Below, piece after piece: positions 1 through 8,322 of a stretch of DNA of 64,000 bases. Origin of the DNA: Agromyces sp. Marseille-P2726 (GTDB lineage: Bacteria > Actinomycetota > Actinomycetes > Actinomycetales > Microbacteriaceae). The number at the start of each line of letters is the position of its first letter. Within the stretch, counting starts at the first letter, position 1. Under the pieces are notes generated by a model. It searched no databases, had not been told where the DNA came from, and saw only the letters and a program-made list of their open reading frames with translations. The DNA lies in assembly GCF_902809835.1 (NCBI RefSeq), contig NZ_CADDWM010000011.1:124001-188000 (forward strand). Direction: 5' to 3'. The translations under genes were made by a program, and so were the position numbers.

Positions 1-724
1 TCACGAACCGCCGGCCAGCTACGACGAGTTCCTGTGGCAGCGGCTCGAGATCAACTACTTCGCCGCGGCGTGCCTCATGCCTCGCGAGGCATCCGTCGCC
101 TTCCTGCAGGCCGCCAAGAAGGAGAAGCGGCTCGCCATCGAGGACTTCCGCGACGCCTTCGGCGTGACGCACGAGGCGGCCGCGCTGCGGTTCACGAACC
201 TCGGAACGAGCCACCTCGACATGACCCTGCACTTCCTGCGGGTGGCGGGCGACGGTGCCCTGATGAAGGGCTACGAGAACGACGGGTTGCCCCTGCCGAC
301 CGACGTCACGGGCTCGATCGAGGGCCAGTGGGTCTGCAAGAAGTGGAGCGCTCGCACGGCGTTCGAGCACACGAACCGCACGACCGAGAACTACCAGTAC
401 ACCGACACTCCTGCCGGCACGTTCTGGTGTGCGACGCAGACCGGCCGCACGGATGCCGCGGAGTTCTCGATCACCGTCGGCGTGCCGTTCGCGCAGGCCA
501 AGTGGTTCCGCGGGCGCGAGACGACGGTGCGAGCGAGTTCGACGTGCCCAGATGAGTCGTGTTGTCGCAAGGCGCCCGATGAACTGGCCGAACGCTGGGC
601 CGGACGGGCATGGCCGAGCGCCCGGCTGCACGCGCACGTGCTGTCGCCGTTGCCGTCCGGCACCTTCCCGGGCGTCGACGACTCCGAGGTGTACGCGTTC
701 CTCGAGGCGCACGCCGGGCAGTAG
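1..724 (+). CDS. RamB/ScfR-like XRE-family regulator, C-terminal part (5' truncated by window)
   Basis: The reading frame is open from base 2 to the stop at 722-724, so the start and the N-terminal helix-turn-helix lie outside the window. The visible part begins in a stretch reading NYFAAACLMP, typical of the IrrE/ImmA-like middle domain of short-chain fatty acyl (RamB/ScfR) regulators. It ends in a Cys-containing DUF2083-like domain (CPDESCC, then a run to FLEAHAGQ). Proteins of this family sense acyl-CoA or related metabolites and control acetate, propionate or glyoxylate genes in corynebacteria and mycobacteria. That role is family knowledge and is not proven here. No HEXXH metalloprotease motif is visible in the part present. 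A large hairpin follows the stop at 758-842. Confidence 0.75.
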   Translation, partial: HEPPASYDEFLWQRLEINYFAAACLMPREASVAFLQAAKKEKRLAIEDFRDAFGVTHEAAALRFTNLGTSHLDMTLHFLRVAGDGALMKGYENDGLPLPTDVTGSIEGQWVCKKWSARTAFEHTNRTTENYQYTDTPAGTFWCATQTGRTDAAEFSITVGVPFAQAKWFRGRETTVRASSTCPDESCCRKAPDELAERWAGRAWPSARLHAHVLSPLPSGTFPGVDDSEVYAFLEAHAGQ

Positions 725-757
725 CGAGCCGTCCGCTTCCCTGGGCGGTCCTCCCGT

Positions 758-842
758 GTTGCCGGATTCGGGGATTTCTGCGACACACCGCCGCCATCGC
801 GGCGCCGGCCGGCGTGTCGCGGAAATCCCCGAAACGGGCAAC
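758..842. terminator. Long imperfect inverted repeat after the RamB-like gene
   Basis: The arms at 758-789 and 811-842 pair over about 32 bases with only a few mismatches. The outer ends are GTTGCC and GGCAAC, and the inner parts include CGGGGATTTC and its complement. There is no T-run. The place directly after a stop codon suggests a transcription terminator or an RNA-stabilising hairpin. The first 12 bases, GTTGCCGGATTC, recur in the hairpin at 3114-3151. Confidence 0.6.
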
Positions 843-907
843 CGGTCGAGAACGGATGTGTTCCCGTGGCATCCCCGGCACCATGAAGTAGCACTTGCAA
901 TAGTGTG

Positions 908-931
908 TGTCACACAGTACCGTGTGTGACA
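908..931. promoter_or_regulatory. Perfect 9-bp inverted repeat at the padR start (probable PadR operator)
   Basis: TGTCACACA (908-916) and TGTGTGACA (923-931) form a perfect inverted repeat with a 6-bp spacer. It ends on the first base of the padR start codon. PadR proteins usually repress their own gene by binding palindromes of this size, so autoregulation is the natural reading. No Shine-Dalgarno sequence lies before the ATG at 931, so the transcript may be leaderless. Confidence 0.65.
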
Positions 932-1272
932 TGAACGTTGACGAGACGACTGCCGGGCACATCCAGGAGTTGCGTCGCGGCACCGTGGTGCTCGCGTGCC
1001 TGGTGCGGCTCCGGCATCCCGACTACGGCTACGCGCTGCTGGAGTCCCTCAATGGGCTCGGCATCCTCGTCGATGCCAACACGCTCTATCCGCTCCTCCG
1101 GCGCCTCGAGAAGCAGGGCCTGCTCTCGAGTGAGTGGAACACCGAAGAGGCGCGCCCTCGCAAGTTCTATCGCACCAGCCCTGCCGGCGACCGACTCGCC
1201 GCCGCGCTCATGACCGACTGGCGCCGCATCGACGCCGCCCTCGCACGACTCGACACGGGAGAAGAACGATGA
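931..1272 (+). CDS. PadR-family transcriptional regulator
   Basis: This 113-residue protein has the winged-helix layout of PadR regulators: an opening LRRGTVVLACL helix, the DYGYALLESL segment, then NTLYPLLRRLEKQGLLSS as the recognition-helix region, and a wing ending in RKFYRTSPAG. I chose the ATG at 931 over a GTG at 907 because the GTG lies inside the palindromic operator and would add an unrelated octapeptide. The stop overlaps the next gene's start (ATGA at 1269-1272), so the two are co-transcribed and translationally coupled. PadR genes paired with HAAS/permease-prefix membrane proteins are common in Gram-positive bacteria and often respond to membrane stress or antibiotics. The inducer here is unknown. 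Confidence 0.88.
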   Translation: MNVDETTAGHIQELRRGTVVLACLVRLRHPDYGYALLESLNGLGILVDANTLYPLLRRLEKQGLLSSEWNTEEARPRKFYRTSPAGDRLAAALMTDWRRIDAALARLDTGEER

Positions 1273-2246
1273 CCACCTCCACCCTCACCGACCGCTACGT
1301 GTGGGCGGCGGCCCGCAGCCTGCCCGAGGCGCAGCGCGATGAGTTCGGCCGCGAGCTGCGCGAGCGCATCGGCGACGTGATCGACGCGCACGTCGAGCGC
1401 GGCGCGGCGCCGGCCGACGCCGAGCACTCCGCGCTCGTCGAACTCGGCGATCCGCTGCGACTCGCTGCCAGCTACGTCGACCGGCCCCTGCAGCTCATCG
1501 GCCCGAAGTACTTCCTCACGTGGTGGCGACTGCTGAAGCTGCTCGTCGCCATCGTCGTGCCGCTCGCCGCTGCCGGCGTACTGCTGGGCCAGGTGGCCTC
1601 GGGCGCTGACGTGGGCGGCATCATCGGCACGACGATCTCGACGGCGCTGGCGGTCTTCGTGAATCTCTGCTTCTGGGTGACGCTCGTCTTCGCGGTGCTC
1701 GAACGCAGCCCTGGAACGGCGGTGCCGGCCAGCACGTGGACACCCGAGCAGCTGCCGCAACCGCGTGACGACGCCCGCGCCGGGCGGCTCGGCGACCTGA
1801 TCGCGTCGCTCGTGTTCCTCGGCGTGTTCGCCGTGGCGATCGTGTGGCAGCAGTTCGGCGTCGTCTGGATCGGCGGCGAGCGCCAGCCCATCCCGGTGCT
1901 CGACCCCGCCCTGTGGTCGTTCTGGATCCCGTACTTCCTCGCTCTGATCGCCCTCGAGGCGGTCTTCGCGATCGTCATCTACCTGCGTGGCTGGAACTGG
2001 ACCATGGCCGGGCTGAACGTGCTGCTGAACGCCGCATTCACGATCCCCGCGGTCTGGCTGTTCGTCAGCGGGCAGCTCCTCGCGCCCGAGTTCGTCGAGG
2101 CGATCGGCTGGCCGTGGGGCGAGGCGAGCGACGTCACGGTCGCCGTCCTGCTCATCGCCGTCATCGGCGTCGCCGTCTGGGACGTCGTCGACGGCTTCAT
2201 CAAGGCGGCGCGCAACCGCGGCGGATCGGCGCTCGGCGGGTACTGA
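1269..2246 (+). CDS. Permease prefix domain 1 (HAAS-like) membrane protein
   Basis: The 325-residue product opens with a soluble helical domain (about residues 1-75; LTDRYVWAAARSLPEAQRDE, then RERIGDVIDAHVERG). This matches the permease prefix/HAAS domain that is usually encoded beside PadR regulators. Six hydrophobic segments follow at roughly 87-110, 118-144, 175-200, 217-240, 246-272 and 288-310. It is therefore an integral membrane protein. No transport or catalytic motif is evident. The start at 1269 is fixed by the ATGA overlap with padR; longer versions in the same frame run through padR and are not credible. Its role is probably in membrane sensing or signalling together with PadR. 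Confidence 0.8.
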   Translation: MTTSTLTDRYVWAAARSLPEAQRDEFGRELRERIGDVIDAHVERGAAPADAEHSALVELGDPLRLAASYVDRPLQLIGPKYFLTWWRLLKLLVAIVVPLAAAGVLLGQVASGADVGGIIGTTISTALAVFVNLCFWVTLVFAVLERSPGTAVPASTWTPEQLPQPRDDARAGRLGDLIASLVFLGVFAVAIVWQQFGVVWIGGERQPIPVLDPALWSFWIPYFLALIALEAVFAIVIYLRGWNWTMAGLNVLLNAAFTIPAVWLFVSGQLLAPEFVEAIGWPWGEASDVTVAVLLIAVIGVAVWDVVDGFIKAARNRGGSALGGY

Positions 2247-2252
2247 TGCTGG

Positions 2253-2283
2253 TCGAGGAGCGCCCGCTGCGGGCGCTCCTCGA
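2253..2283. terminator. Bidirectional terminator hairpin (15-bp perfect stem)
   Basis: TCGAGGAGCGCCCGC (2253-2267) and its exact complement (2269-2283) flank a single base. The hairpin lies between two convergent genes, the permease-prefix protein and the SDR, and can end transcription from both sides. The surrounding words (GGTCGAGGAGCGC) resemble the common Microbacteriaceae intergenic repeat noted at 4351-4393. Confidence 0.75.
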
Positions 2284-2297
2284 GCCGCAGACCTCGA

Positions 2298-3086
2298 CTA
2301 CTTCGGCTGCATCCGGATCGCGCCGTCGAGCCGGATCGTCTCCCCGTTCAGCATCGGGTTCGCGATGATCGATCGCACGAGCGCGGCGTACTCGGTGGGA
2401 TGCCCCAAGCGCGACGGATGCGGCACCTGCGCCTCGAGCGAGGCTCGCACATCGTCGGGCATGCCGGCCATCATGGGCGTCTCGAAGATGCCCGGCGCGA
2501 TGGTGACGACCCGCACGAGCAGCTTCGAGAGGTCGCGCGCGATCGGCAGCGTCATGCCGACCACGCCGCCCTTCGACGCGGAATACGCGGCCTGGCCGAT
2601 CTGTCCGTCGAAGGCGGCGACCGATGCGGTGTTGATGATGACGCCGCGCTCGGCCGTGACCGGCCCGCCCGGGACCTGTCCGTCGACCGGGTCGTTCGCC
2701 GACATCGCAGCGGCCGCGAGCCGGATGACGTTGAACGTGCCGATGAGATTCACGCGGATGGTGCGCTCGAACGCGTCGAGGGGTGCCGGCCCCTCGCGAC
2801 CGACCGTGCGATTCGCCGTCACGATGCCGGCGCAGTTCACGGCGACGCGAAGCGGTGCGATGGCGGATGCCGCGTCGACCGCGGCCTGCACCTCGGCTTC
2901 GTTCGCGACATCCGCCGCCACGAATCGAGCCCGGTCGCCCAGCGCCGCAGCCGCCTCCTCGCCGCGCGGCCCCGGCAGGTCGACGAGCACCACGGATGCG
3001 CCGGCCTCGACGAGGGCTCGGGCCGTGGCATTGCCGAGGCCGGATGCGCCGCCGGTGACGATCGCCGATGCGCCGTCGAGTTCCAT
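2298..3086 (-). CDS. SDR-family NAD(P)-dependent dehydrogenase, 3-hydroxyacyl-CoA dehydrogenase type II-like
   Basis: The 262-residue protein is a classical short-chain dehydrogenase. It has a cofactor glycine motif TGGASGLG at 11-18, NCAG at 84-87 and the catalytic triad Ser155, Tyr168, Lys172 (YSASKGG). The segment between the NAG motif and Ser155 is long ([20 protein letters not shown], then DPVDGQVPG). This is characteristic of the HSD17B10/3-hydroxyacyl-CoA dehydrogenase type II group, which oxidises 3-hydroxyacyl-CoA to 3-ketoacyl-CoA. The start at 3086 has AAGGGA seven bases upstream; a longer version starting at 3146 would add 20 residues without homology. The thiolase gene is directly upstream on the same strand, so the pair likely carries out the last two steps of a beta-oxidation cycle. 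Confidence 0.88.
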   Translation of the reverse strand: MELDGASAIVTGGASGLGNATARALVEAGASVVLVDLPGPRGEEAAAALGDRARFVAADVANEAEVQAAVDAASAIAPLRVAVNCAGIVTANRTVGREGPAPLDAFERTIRVNLIGTFNVIRLAAAAMSANDPVDGQVPGGPVTAERGVIINTASVAAFDGQIGQAAYSASKGGVVGMTLPIARDLSKLLVRVVTIAPGIFETPMMAGMPDDVRASLEAQVPHPSRLGHPTEYAALVRSIIANPMLNGETIRLDGAIRMQPK

Positions 3087-3113
3087 GTGGTGTCCCTTCG
3101 TTTTGTCGAGTGA

Positions 3114-3151
3114 CCGAGTTGCCGGATTCTCGGGAGATCGGGGCAACTCGG
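3114..3151. repeat. Inverted repeat between thiolase and SDR genes
   Basis: CCGAGTTGCC (3114-3123) and GGCAACTCGG (3142-3151) are perfectly complementary. The loop also carries partial pairing (TCTC/GAGA). The left arm runs into GTTGCCGGATTC, identical to 12 bases of the hairpin at 758-842. Between two same-strand genes it may act as a partial terminator or as an mRNA processing or stability element. Confidence 0.5.
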
Positions 3152-3162
3152 GGTGCGCTGGG

Positions 3163-4338
3163 TCAGAGGCGCTCGATGATGGTGGCGTTGGCCATGCCGC
3201 CGCCCTCGCACATCGTCTGCAGGCCGAGGCGCCCTCGGGTCGCCTCGAGCTGGTTGACCAGCGTCGTCAGCAGGCGCGTGCCCGAGGAGCCGAGCGCGTG
3301 TCCGAGCGCGATGGCGCCGCCGCGCGGGTTCAGCTTCGCGGCATCCGCACCCGTGTCCTTCAGCCACGCGAGCGGCACCGAGGCGAACGCCTCGTTCACC
3401 TCGTACGCGTCGATCTCGTCGATCACCACGCCGGCGCGCTCGAGCACGCGTTGCGTTGCCGGGATCACGCCCGTGAGCATGTAGAGCGGGTCGCTGCCGA
3501 CGACCGAGAACGCGCGGAACCGTGCCCGCGGCGCGAGGTCGAGCTTCGACGCGGCCTCGGCACTCATGATGAGCGCCGCGGAGGCGCCATCGGTAAGCGG
3601 TGACGAGTTGCCGGGCGTGATCCGCCAGTCGAGCTCGGGGAAGCGCTCGGCGAGCGCGTCGGTGCGGAACGCCGGGTTCAGCCCGGCGAGCGATTCGACG
3701 GATGTCGCGGGTCGCACCGTCTCGTCGACGAGCGATTCGACGCCCGGCACGGGCACGACCTCGGTGGCGAATGCGCCGGACTCGCCCGCCGCGGTGGCGA
3801 GCGCGTGCGAGCGGGCCGAGTACGCATCGAGATCCTCGCGCGAGAAGCCCCACTTCGCCGCGATCAGCTCGGCCGAGACGCCCTGGTTCACCAGCCCCTC
3901 GGGGTATCGCGCCCGAACGCGAGAGCCGTAGGGGTCGGCGCCCGCCGCGCTCGAGCCGAGCGGCACGCGGCTCATCGACTCGACGCCGCACGCGATGACG
4001 ATGTCAGCCTGCCCGGCCATCACCGCCTGGGCGGCGAACGTCGCGGCCTGCTGGCTCGACCCGCACTGGCGATCGATCGTGGTGCCGGGGACGGTCTCGG
4101 GGAAGCCCGCCGCGAGCACCGCGTTGCGGGTGATGTTGTAGCTCTGCTCGCCGATCTGGCTGACGCACCCGCCGATGACGTCGTCGACGAGTGCCGGATC
4201 GAGGTCGTTGCGCGAGACGAGCGCGTCGAGCACACCCGCGAGGAGGTCGACCGGGTGCACGCCCGAGAGGATTCCCCCCGGCTTGCCCCGCCCGACGGGC
4301 GTGCGGATGACATCGACGATGACGGCTTCAGTGCGCAT
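3163..4338 (-). CDS. Thiolase-family acetyl-CoA C-acyltransferase
   Basis: The 391-residue length and all active-site motifs fit a degradative thiolase. The nucleophilic cysteine is Cys92 ([10 protein letters not shown]), His347 lies in [14 protein letters not shown], and the second cysteine is Cys377 ([12 protein letters not shown]). It would cleave 3-ketoacyl-CoA with CoA to acetyl-CoA and a shortened acyl-CoA; the reverse condensation is possible in principle. The 76-bp gap to the downstream SDR gene carries a hairpin, so the two genes are probably one transcription unit with modulated expression. The start is the first ATG of the conserved N-terminus ([16 protein letters not shown]). The substrate chain length cannot be read from the sequence. 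Confidence 0.92.
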   Translation of the reverse strand: MRTEAVIVDVIRTPVGRGKPGGILSGVHPVDLLAGVLDALVSRNDLDPALVDDVIGGCVSQIGEQSYNITRNAVLAAGFPETVPGTTIDRQCGSSQQAATFAAQAVMAGQADIVIACGVESMSRVPLGSSAAGADPYGSRVRARYPEGLVNQGVSAELIAAKWGFSREDLDAYSARSHALATAAGESGAFATEVVPVPGVESLVDETVRPATSVESLAGLNPAFRTDALAERFPELDWRITPGNSSPLTDGASAALIMSAEAASKLDLAPRARFRAFSVVGSDPLYMLTGVIPATQRVLERAGVVIDEIDAYEVNEAFASVPLAWLKDTGADAAKLNPRGGAIALGHALGSSGTRLLTTLVNQLEATRGRLGLQTMCEGGGMANATIIERL

Positions 4339-4350
4339 TCTCCCAGCCTA

Positions 4351-4393
4351 TGGTCTCGATACGCGTCCGGCTCCGCCGCGCACTACTCGACCA
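4351..4393. repeat. Microbacteriaceae-type intergenic inverted repeat overlapping the gapB 3' end
   Basis: TGGTCTCGATAC at 4351-4362 and TACTCGACCA at 4384-4393 form an imperfect inverted repeat around a GC-rich loop. From memory, elements of the pattern TGGTCTCGATAC-loop-TACTCGACCA are scattered through intergenic regions of many Microbacteriaceae and related genomes. Here the right arm encodes the last residues (Leu-Val-Glu) and the TAG stop of gapB, on the complementary strand. Confidence 0.6.
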
Positions 4394-5876
4394 GCGCCGC
4401 CGCCCGCTCGACGAGCACCGGCTCGCGCTCGGGGAGGACGATCGGGTGCGTCCCCGCCATCGCCTCGACGACGCGCACCACCTGGCAGCTGTAGCCGTAC
4501 TCGTTGTCGTACCAGACGTAGAGCACGACGTCGGTGCCGTCGGCGATCGTCGCGAGCCCGTCGACGACCCCCGCGCGGTTGGATCCCACGAAGTCGGTCG
4601 AGACCACCTCGGGCGACTCGATGTAGTCGACCTGCTGGCGCAACGGCGAGGTCAGCGACACCTGGCGGAGGTACCTGTTGAGCTCGGCCTTGTCGGTCGG
4701 GCGCTCGAGCTGCAGGTTGAGGATCGCGAGCGACACATCGGGGGTGGGCACGCGGATGGCGCTGCCCGTCAGCTTGCCCGCGAGCGCCGGCAGCGCCTTC
4801 GCGACCGCCTTCGCCGCGCCCGTCTCGGTGATCACCATGTTCAGGGCGGCGGAGCGACCGCGGCGGTCGCCCTTGTGGAAGTTGTCGATGAGGTTCTGGT
4901 CGTTGGTGAACGAGTGCACGGTCTCGACGTGCCCGCGGGCGATCCCGTACGCATCCTGCACGGCGGCGAGCACCGGCGTGATCGCGTTGGTCGTGCAGGA
5001 TGCCGCCGAGAGGATGGTGTCGGACGGCTGGATGTCGCCGTGGTTGATGCCGTGGACGATGTTCTTGATGGCGCCCTTGCCCGGCGCGGTGAGCAGCACG
5101 CGAGCGACGCCATTGGAGCGGAGGTGCTGCGACAGCCCCTCCTCGTCGCGCCAGCGGCCGGTGTTGTCGACGACGATCGCGTCCCGGATGCCGTACTCGG
5201 TGTAGTCGATCGATGCCGGGTCGTCCGAGTAGATGACCTGGATCAGCGTGCCGTTCGCCAGGATCGTGTTCGCCGCCTCGTCGACCTCGATCGTGCCCTG
5301 GAACGGGCCGTGCACGGAGTCGCGACGCAGCAGGCTCGCCCGCTTCATCAGGTCGTTGTCGGAGCCCTTGCGCACGACGATCGCTCGAAGCCGCAGGCCC
5401 TGCCCACCGCCCGCGTGCGCGATGAGGATGCGGGCGAGCAGGCGCCCGATGCGTCCGAAACCGTAGAGCACGACATCGGTGCCCGAGGCCGGGGCCGAGC
5501 CGTCGGCGACCAGCACGGGGGCGAGCTCGCTGCGCAGGAAGTCGACGAGCGGCATCCGCTCGCCCTCGGCGCCGGAGTCGTTGTAGCGCGAGACGAGCCG
5601 AGCCACGTCGATGGACGCCGGACCGGGGCCGACTTCACGCAGCGCCTCGAGCACGCGCATGGAGTCCTCGAGCGCAAGCTCGTCGGCGCCGGCCTGCCGG
5701 GCGAACCGGTGCGCCTTCAGCAGTTCGATGGCCGAGCGGTTGATGAGCCGGCGGCCGTGGATCGACGTCACCACCCCGTGGTCTCGGTAGAGGCCGCCGA
5801 TGAGCGGGATCATGCGCTCGGCGAGCTCCTCTCGGGCGATCCAGTCGGTACGGCGGGCGGCGAAGTCGTGGCTCAC
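4383..5876 (-). CDS. gapB: GapB-type glyceraldehyde-3-phosphate dehydrogenase with N-terminal extension
   Basis: The 497-residue protein has a helical N-terminal region of about 130 residues and then a normal GAPDH core: GFGRIGR at 139-145, catalytic Cys294 in SAASCTTNAI, His321 in TVHSFTNDQN and a closing YVWYDNEYGYS segment. This long form matches the corynebacterial GapB group (about 480 residues), associated with gluconeogenic, NADP-linked use. It is not the 335-residue glycolytic GapA. I chose GTG at 5876 because AAGGA lies about eight bases upstream. A same-frame ORF continues to 6110, but the extra stretch is Arg-rich and lacks a ribosome site. The 3' end is formed by an intergenic repeat element. 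The gene is probably monocistronic. Confidence 0.88.
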   Translation of the reverse strand: MSHDFAARRTDWIAREELAERMIPLIGGLYRDHGVVTSIHGRRLINRSAIELLKAHRFARQAGADELALEDSMRVLEALREVGPGPASIDVARLVSRYNDSGAEGERMPLVDFLRSELAPVLVADGSAPASGTDVVLYGFGRIGRLLARILIAHAGGGQGLRLRAIVVRKGSDNDLMKRASLLRRDSVHGPFQGTIEVDEAANTILANGTLIQVIYSDDPASIDYTEYGIRDAIVVDNTGRWRDEEGLSQHLRSNGVARVLLTAPGKGAIKNIVHGINHGDIQPSDTILSAASCTTNAITPVLAAVQDAYGIARGHVETVHSFTNDQNLIDNFHKGDRRGRSAALNMVITETGAAKAVAKALPALAGKLTGSAIRVPTPDVSLAILNLQLERPTDKAELNRYLRQVSLTSPLRQQVDYIESPEVVSTDFVGSNRAGVVDGLATIADGTDVVLYVWYDNEYGYSCQVVRVVEAMAGTHPIVLPEREPVLVERAAALVE

Positions 5877-6185
5877 GGTCGTCCTTCTCGGGCCGAGCAC
5901 GCGGATGGCAGCATCGACCACGTCAGTTTTCGGGGATGCCTCGAGTCTAGGCGAGATCCGGTGCACGCCTCGTTGTACAGCGCGTCGCGAGCGGATGCCG
6001 CGACGTGACGCCGTGGCGCGAGCGGCGGGCGGCGGCATCCCGAGCGCGTTCCGCGCATGGGAGCGCTTTACACGCATGGCGACAGGCCGCGCAACCGCTG
6101 GACAAGCCATTCGTCCATGTGGTCGAGTGGCCTTGAGATCCCGCGGTTCCCGACATCGCGGGGACCGGAACGGAAGGGAAGATCC
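5877..6185. other. Intergenic region without a supported gene
   Basis: These 309 bases separate divergent transcription units (gapB on the minus strand, the small membrane protein on the plus strand) and must carry both promoters. I see no convincing -35/-10 pair, operator palindrome or RNA structure. The open frames that cross it are GC-driven shadows rich in Arg and Ala. Confidence 0.5.
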
Positions 6186-6350
6186 ATGAACATCCTCCTG
6201 ATCATCGTCGCCATCATCGCCATCATCCTGCTGTTCACGGGCGGGTTCGTGCAGTCACTGAACTTCCTCCTGTGGGTCGGCATCGCGCTGCTCGTCATCG
6301 CCGTCGTGGTGTGGCTGGTGCGGATGCTCACCGGCAGCCGTCGCGTCTGA
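6186..6350 (+). CDS. Small two-helix membrane protein
   Basis: The 54-residue product is almost entirely hydrophobic. It has two predicted membrane helices at about residues 3-22 and 26-47 and a short basic tail (RMLTGSRRV). The ATG at 6186 has a strong ribosome site (GGAAGGGAAG) a few bases upstream, which supports real translation. I do not recognise a named family with certainty. Such small hydrophobic proteins in actinobacteria are often stress-induced or modulate membrane complexes, but nothing in the sequence assigns a role. It is transcribed alone, between gapB (divergent) and the ThDP enzyme gene further downstream. Confidence 0.7.
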   Translation: MNILLIIVAIIAIILLFTGGFVQSLNFLLWVGIALLVIAVVVWLVRMLTGSRRV

Positions 6351-6450
6351 CGCCTTCGCGGCTGACGCGGCTCGGCAACGGCTGAGACGCAGCGTCATCG
6401 GCGGAGGCCGGGCGGGTTCCGCCTGCTCGGCCTCCATGCCGCTTCGGGGA

Positions 6451-6572
6451 TATACTCGGACGGTCCAGGTGCCTGCGAGGGCACCGGTGCTCGAAAAATG
6501 GGCGCGAAGCGAAGGTCGGTCCGCGGTCGGCTGCGCGAGACACATACGGGAACCGCATCCGTCCTGTCTCGA
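6451..6572 (+). promoter_or_regulatory. Candidate promoter and structured leader of the first ThDP enzyme gene
   Basis: TATACT at 6451-6456 is a good -10 hexamer, though the -35 is weak. Downstream are a short hairpin GGTGCC/GGGCACC at 6468-6485 and an inverted repeat with outer arms CGAGACA and TGTCTCG ending at about 6572, twelve bases before the start codon. A leader of roughly 120 bases with two stems could be regulatory. It does not contain the conserved core of the thiamine riboswitch. Confidence 0.35.
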
Positions 6573-6583
6573 AAGGCCTCAGC

Positions 6584-8242
6584 ATGCCCGACGTCTCCGC
6601 CCATGTCGCGCACACCCTCGCCGCCCACGTCGACCATGTCTTCGGAGTGATGGGGAACGGCAACGCCCGGTTTCTCGATGCCCTCGCGCGCAACACCCGG
6701 GTGACGTACATCGCCGTTCGTCACGAGGCCGGCGCGGTCGTAGCCGCCGACGCACATTATCGCGCGTCAGGCCGGCTCGCCGGCGCGACCGCGACGTACG
6801 GCGCCGGCTTCACCAATACCCTCACGGCGCTCGCGGAGGCGGTACAGGCCCAGATTCCACTCGTGCTGTTAGTCGGCGACCAGCCGACCGCCGGGCGACG
6901 GCCCTGGGACGTCGACCAGATCGCCCTTGCGTCGGCGGTGGGTGCCCGCACCTACACGGTCGGGCGAACGGATGCCGCCGCGACCGTCGTGCTCGCCGTC
7001 GAGCACGCCGTGGCGAGCCGGCGGCCCGTGGTGCTCGCCCTGCCCTACGACGTGGTCGCCACGGACGCGGGCGAGTTCGCCGAGCCGCCCGCCCTGCGGC
7101 ATCCGTCGCCGACGATGCCGACCGGCGCATTCGCGACACATGCCGTCGCCGGCTTCGCCGGGGCGCTCGCCGGTGCGCGACGACCGCTGCTGCTCGCCGG
7201 ACGCGGTGCCTGGCTCGCCGGCGCAGGTGAGGCGCTCGGCGCCCTGGCCGACGCGACGGGCGCCCTCACGGTGACCACGGCCCTCGGCAGGGGGATCTTC
7301 CCCGACGCGCGCTACGACCTCGGCGTCGCCGGCGGATTCGGCGCACACGGCGCCATGGAGCTGGTGCGCGAGGCCGATGTCGCCGTCGTCTTCGGTGCCG
7401 GCCTCAACCAGTTCACGATGCGGTTCGGCGAGTTGTTCGCGCCCGGCACGCGAGTGATGCAGGTCGATGTCGCACCGACGCCGACGCACCCCAACGTCGC
7501 GGGCTACATCCGTGCCGATGCCGCCGTCGTGGCGCGCACGCTCGTCGCCGAGCTCGCGGCCGTCGGTGCACGCTCGTCGGGTTGGCGGGAGTCCGGCGAC
7601 ATCGACGCCGCCCGCGCCTACGACGCGCCCAGCCACGAGCTGGCGGGCGACGGGCGCCTGGCCCCGCGGGCCGCCGCGATCCGCCTCGGGGAACTGCTGC
7701 CCGACGACCGCGTCGTCGTCTCCGACGGCGGGCACTTCATCGGCTGGGCCAACATGTACTGGCCGGTCGTCGCACCCGACCGCATGATGATGGTCGGCAC
7801 GGCGTTCCAGTCGATCGGCTTGGGCTTCCCGAGCGTGGCCGGCGCCGCGGCCGCGAAGCCCGAGTCGACCGTCGTGCTCACCACCGGCGACGGCGGCGGC
7901 CTCATGGCGCTCGCAGACCTCGAGTCGGCGGTGCGCGTGGCCGGCGGACGCGGCATCGCCGTCGTGTGGAACGACGCCGCCTACGGCGCCGAGGTCAACC
8001 TCTACGGGCTGATGGGACTCGCCGAGGCGCCCATGCGCATCCCCGAGGTCGACTTCTCCAGCCTTGCAACCGCGGTCGGAGCGGAGGGCGTCGTCGTGCA
8101 GCGGCTCGCCGATCTCGATCGACTCGCCACTTGGGCGGCGACTCCCGTCGAGGAGCGCCGGTTCCTGCTGCTCGACTGTCGCATCTCGTCCGACGTCATC
8201 GCCCCGTACCAGCAGGAGATCGTCGCGATCAACCGGCGCTGA
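6584..8242 (+). CDS. Thiamine diphosphate-dependent decarboxylase/synthase-like enzyme
   Basis: The 552-residue protein has the three-domain acetolactate synthase/benzoylformate decarboxylase architecture. The N-terminal pyrimidine-binding domain carries the activating Glu48 (RHEAGAVVAA), a central domain follows, and the C-terminal diphosphate-binding domain has the GDGGG...N Mg/ThDP motif followed by NDAAYGAEVNL. The specific reaction is not evident; decarboxylation or carboligation of a 2-oxo acid is expected. A paralogue with the same AYGAEVNL signature lies at 22365-24041. It stands alone, upstream of and convergent with the MHS transporter gene of the aromatic cluster. Ribosome site AAAGG precedes the ATG. 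I give no gene symbol because the substrate cannot be inferred. Confidence 0.85.
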   Translation: MPDVSAHVAHTLAAHVDHVFGVMGNGNARFLDALARNTRVTYIAVRHEAGAVVAADAHYRASGRLAGATATYGAGFTNTLTALAEAVQAQIPLVLLVGDQPTAGRRPWDVDQIALASAVGARTYTVGRTDAAATVVLAVEHAVASRRPVVLALPYDVVATDAGEFAEPPALRHPSPTMPTGAFATHAVAGFAGALAGARRPLLLAGRGAWLAGAGEALGALADATGALTVTTALGRGIFPDARYDLGVAGGFGAHGAMELVREADVAVVFGAGLNQFTMRFGELFAPGTRVMQVDVAPTPTHPNVAGYIRADAAVVARTLVAELAAVGARSSGWRESGDIDAARAYDAPSHELAGDGRLAPRAAAIRLGELLPDDRVVVSDGGHFIGWANMYWPVVAPDRMMMVGTAFQSIGLGFPSVAGAAAAKPESTVVLTTGDGGGLMALADLESAVRVAGGRGIAVVWNDAAYGAEVNLYGLMGLAEAPMRIPEVDFSSLATAVGAEGVVVQRLADLDRLATWAATPVEERRFLLLDCRISSDVIAPYQQEIVAINRR

Positions 8243-8322
8243 GCAGCGGGCCGGAACGGGCGGATGCCGCCAGCTCGCGCCCGCGACATCGGCCCCATTC
8301 TCGGTCGACCGATGATGGTCTG

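Noticed and set aside
4350-6008. Plus-strand open frame of 552 codons opposite gapB
   Set aside because: The Arg/Asp-rich translation is a mirror of gapB codon usage; gapB itself has all catalytic motifs and a ribosome site.
6351-6583. Thiamine (TPP) riboswitch before the ThDP enzyme gene
   Set aside because: A CTGAGA-like word occurs nearby, but the conserved TPP core elements are absent in the right order.
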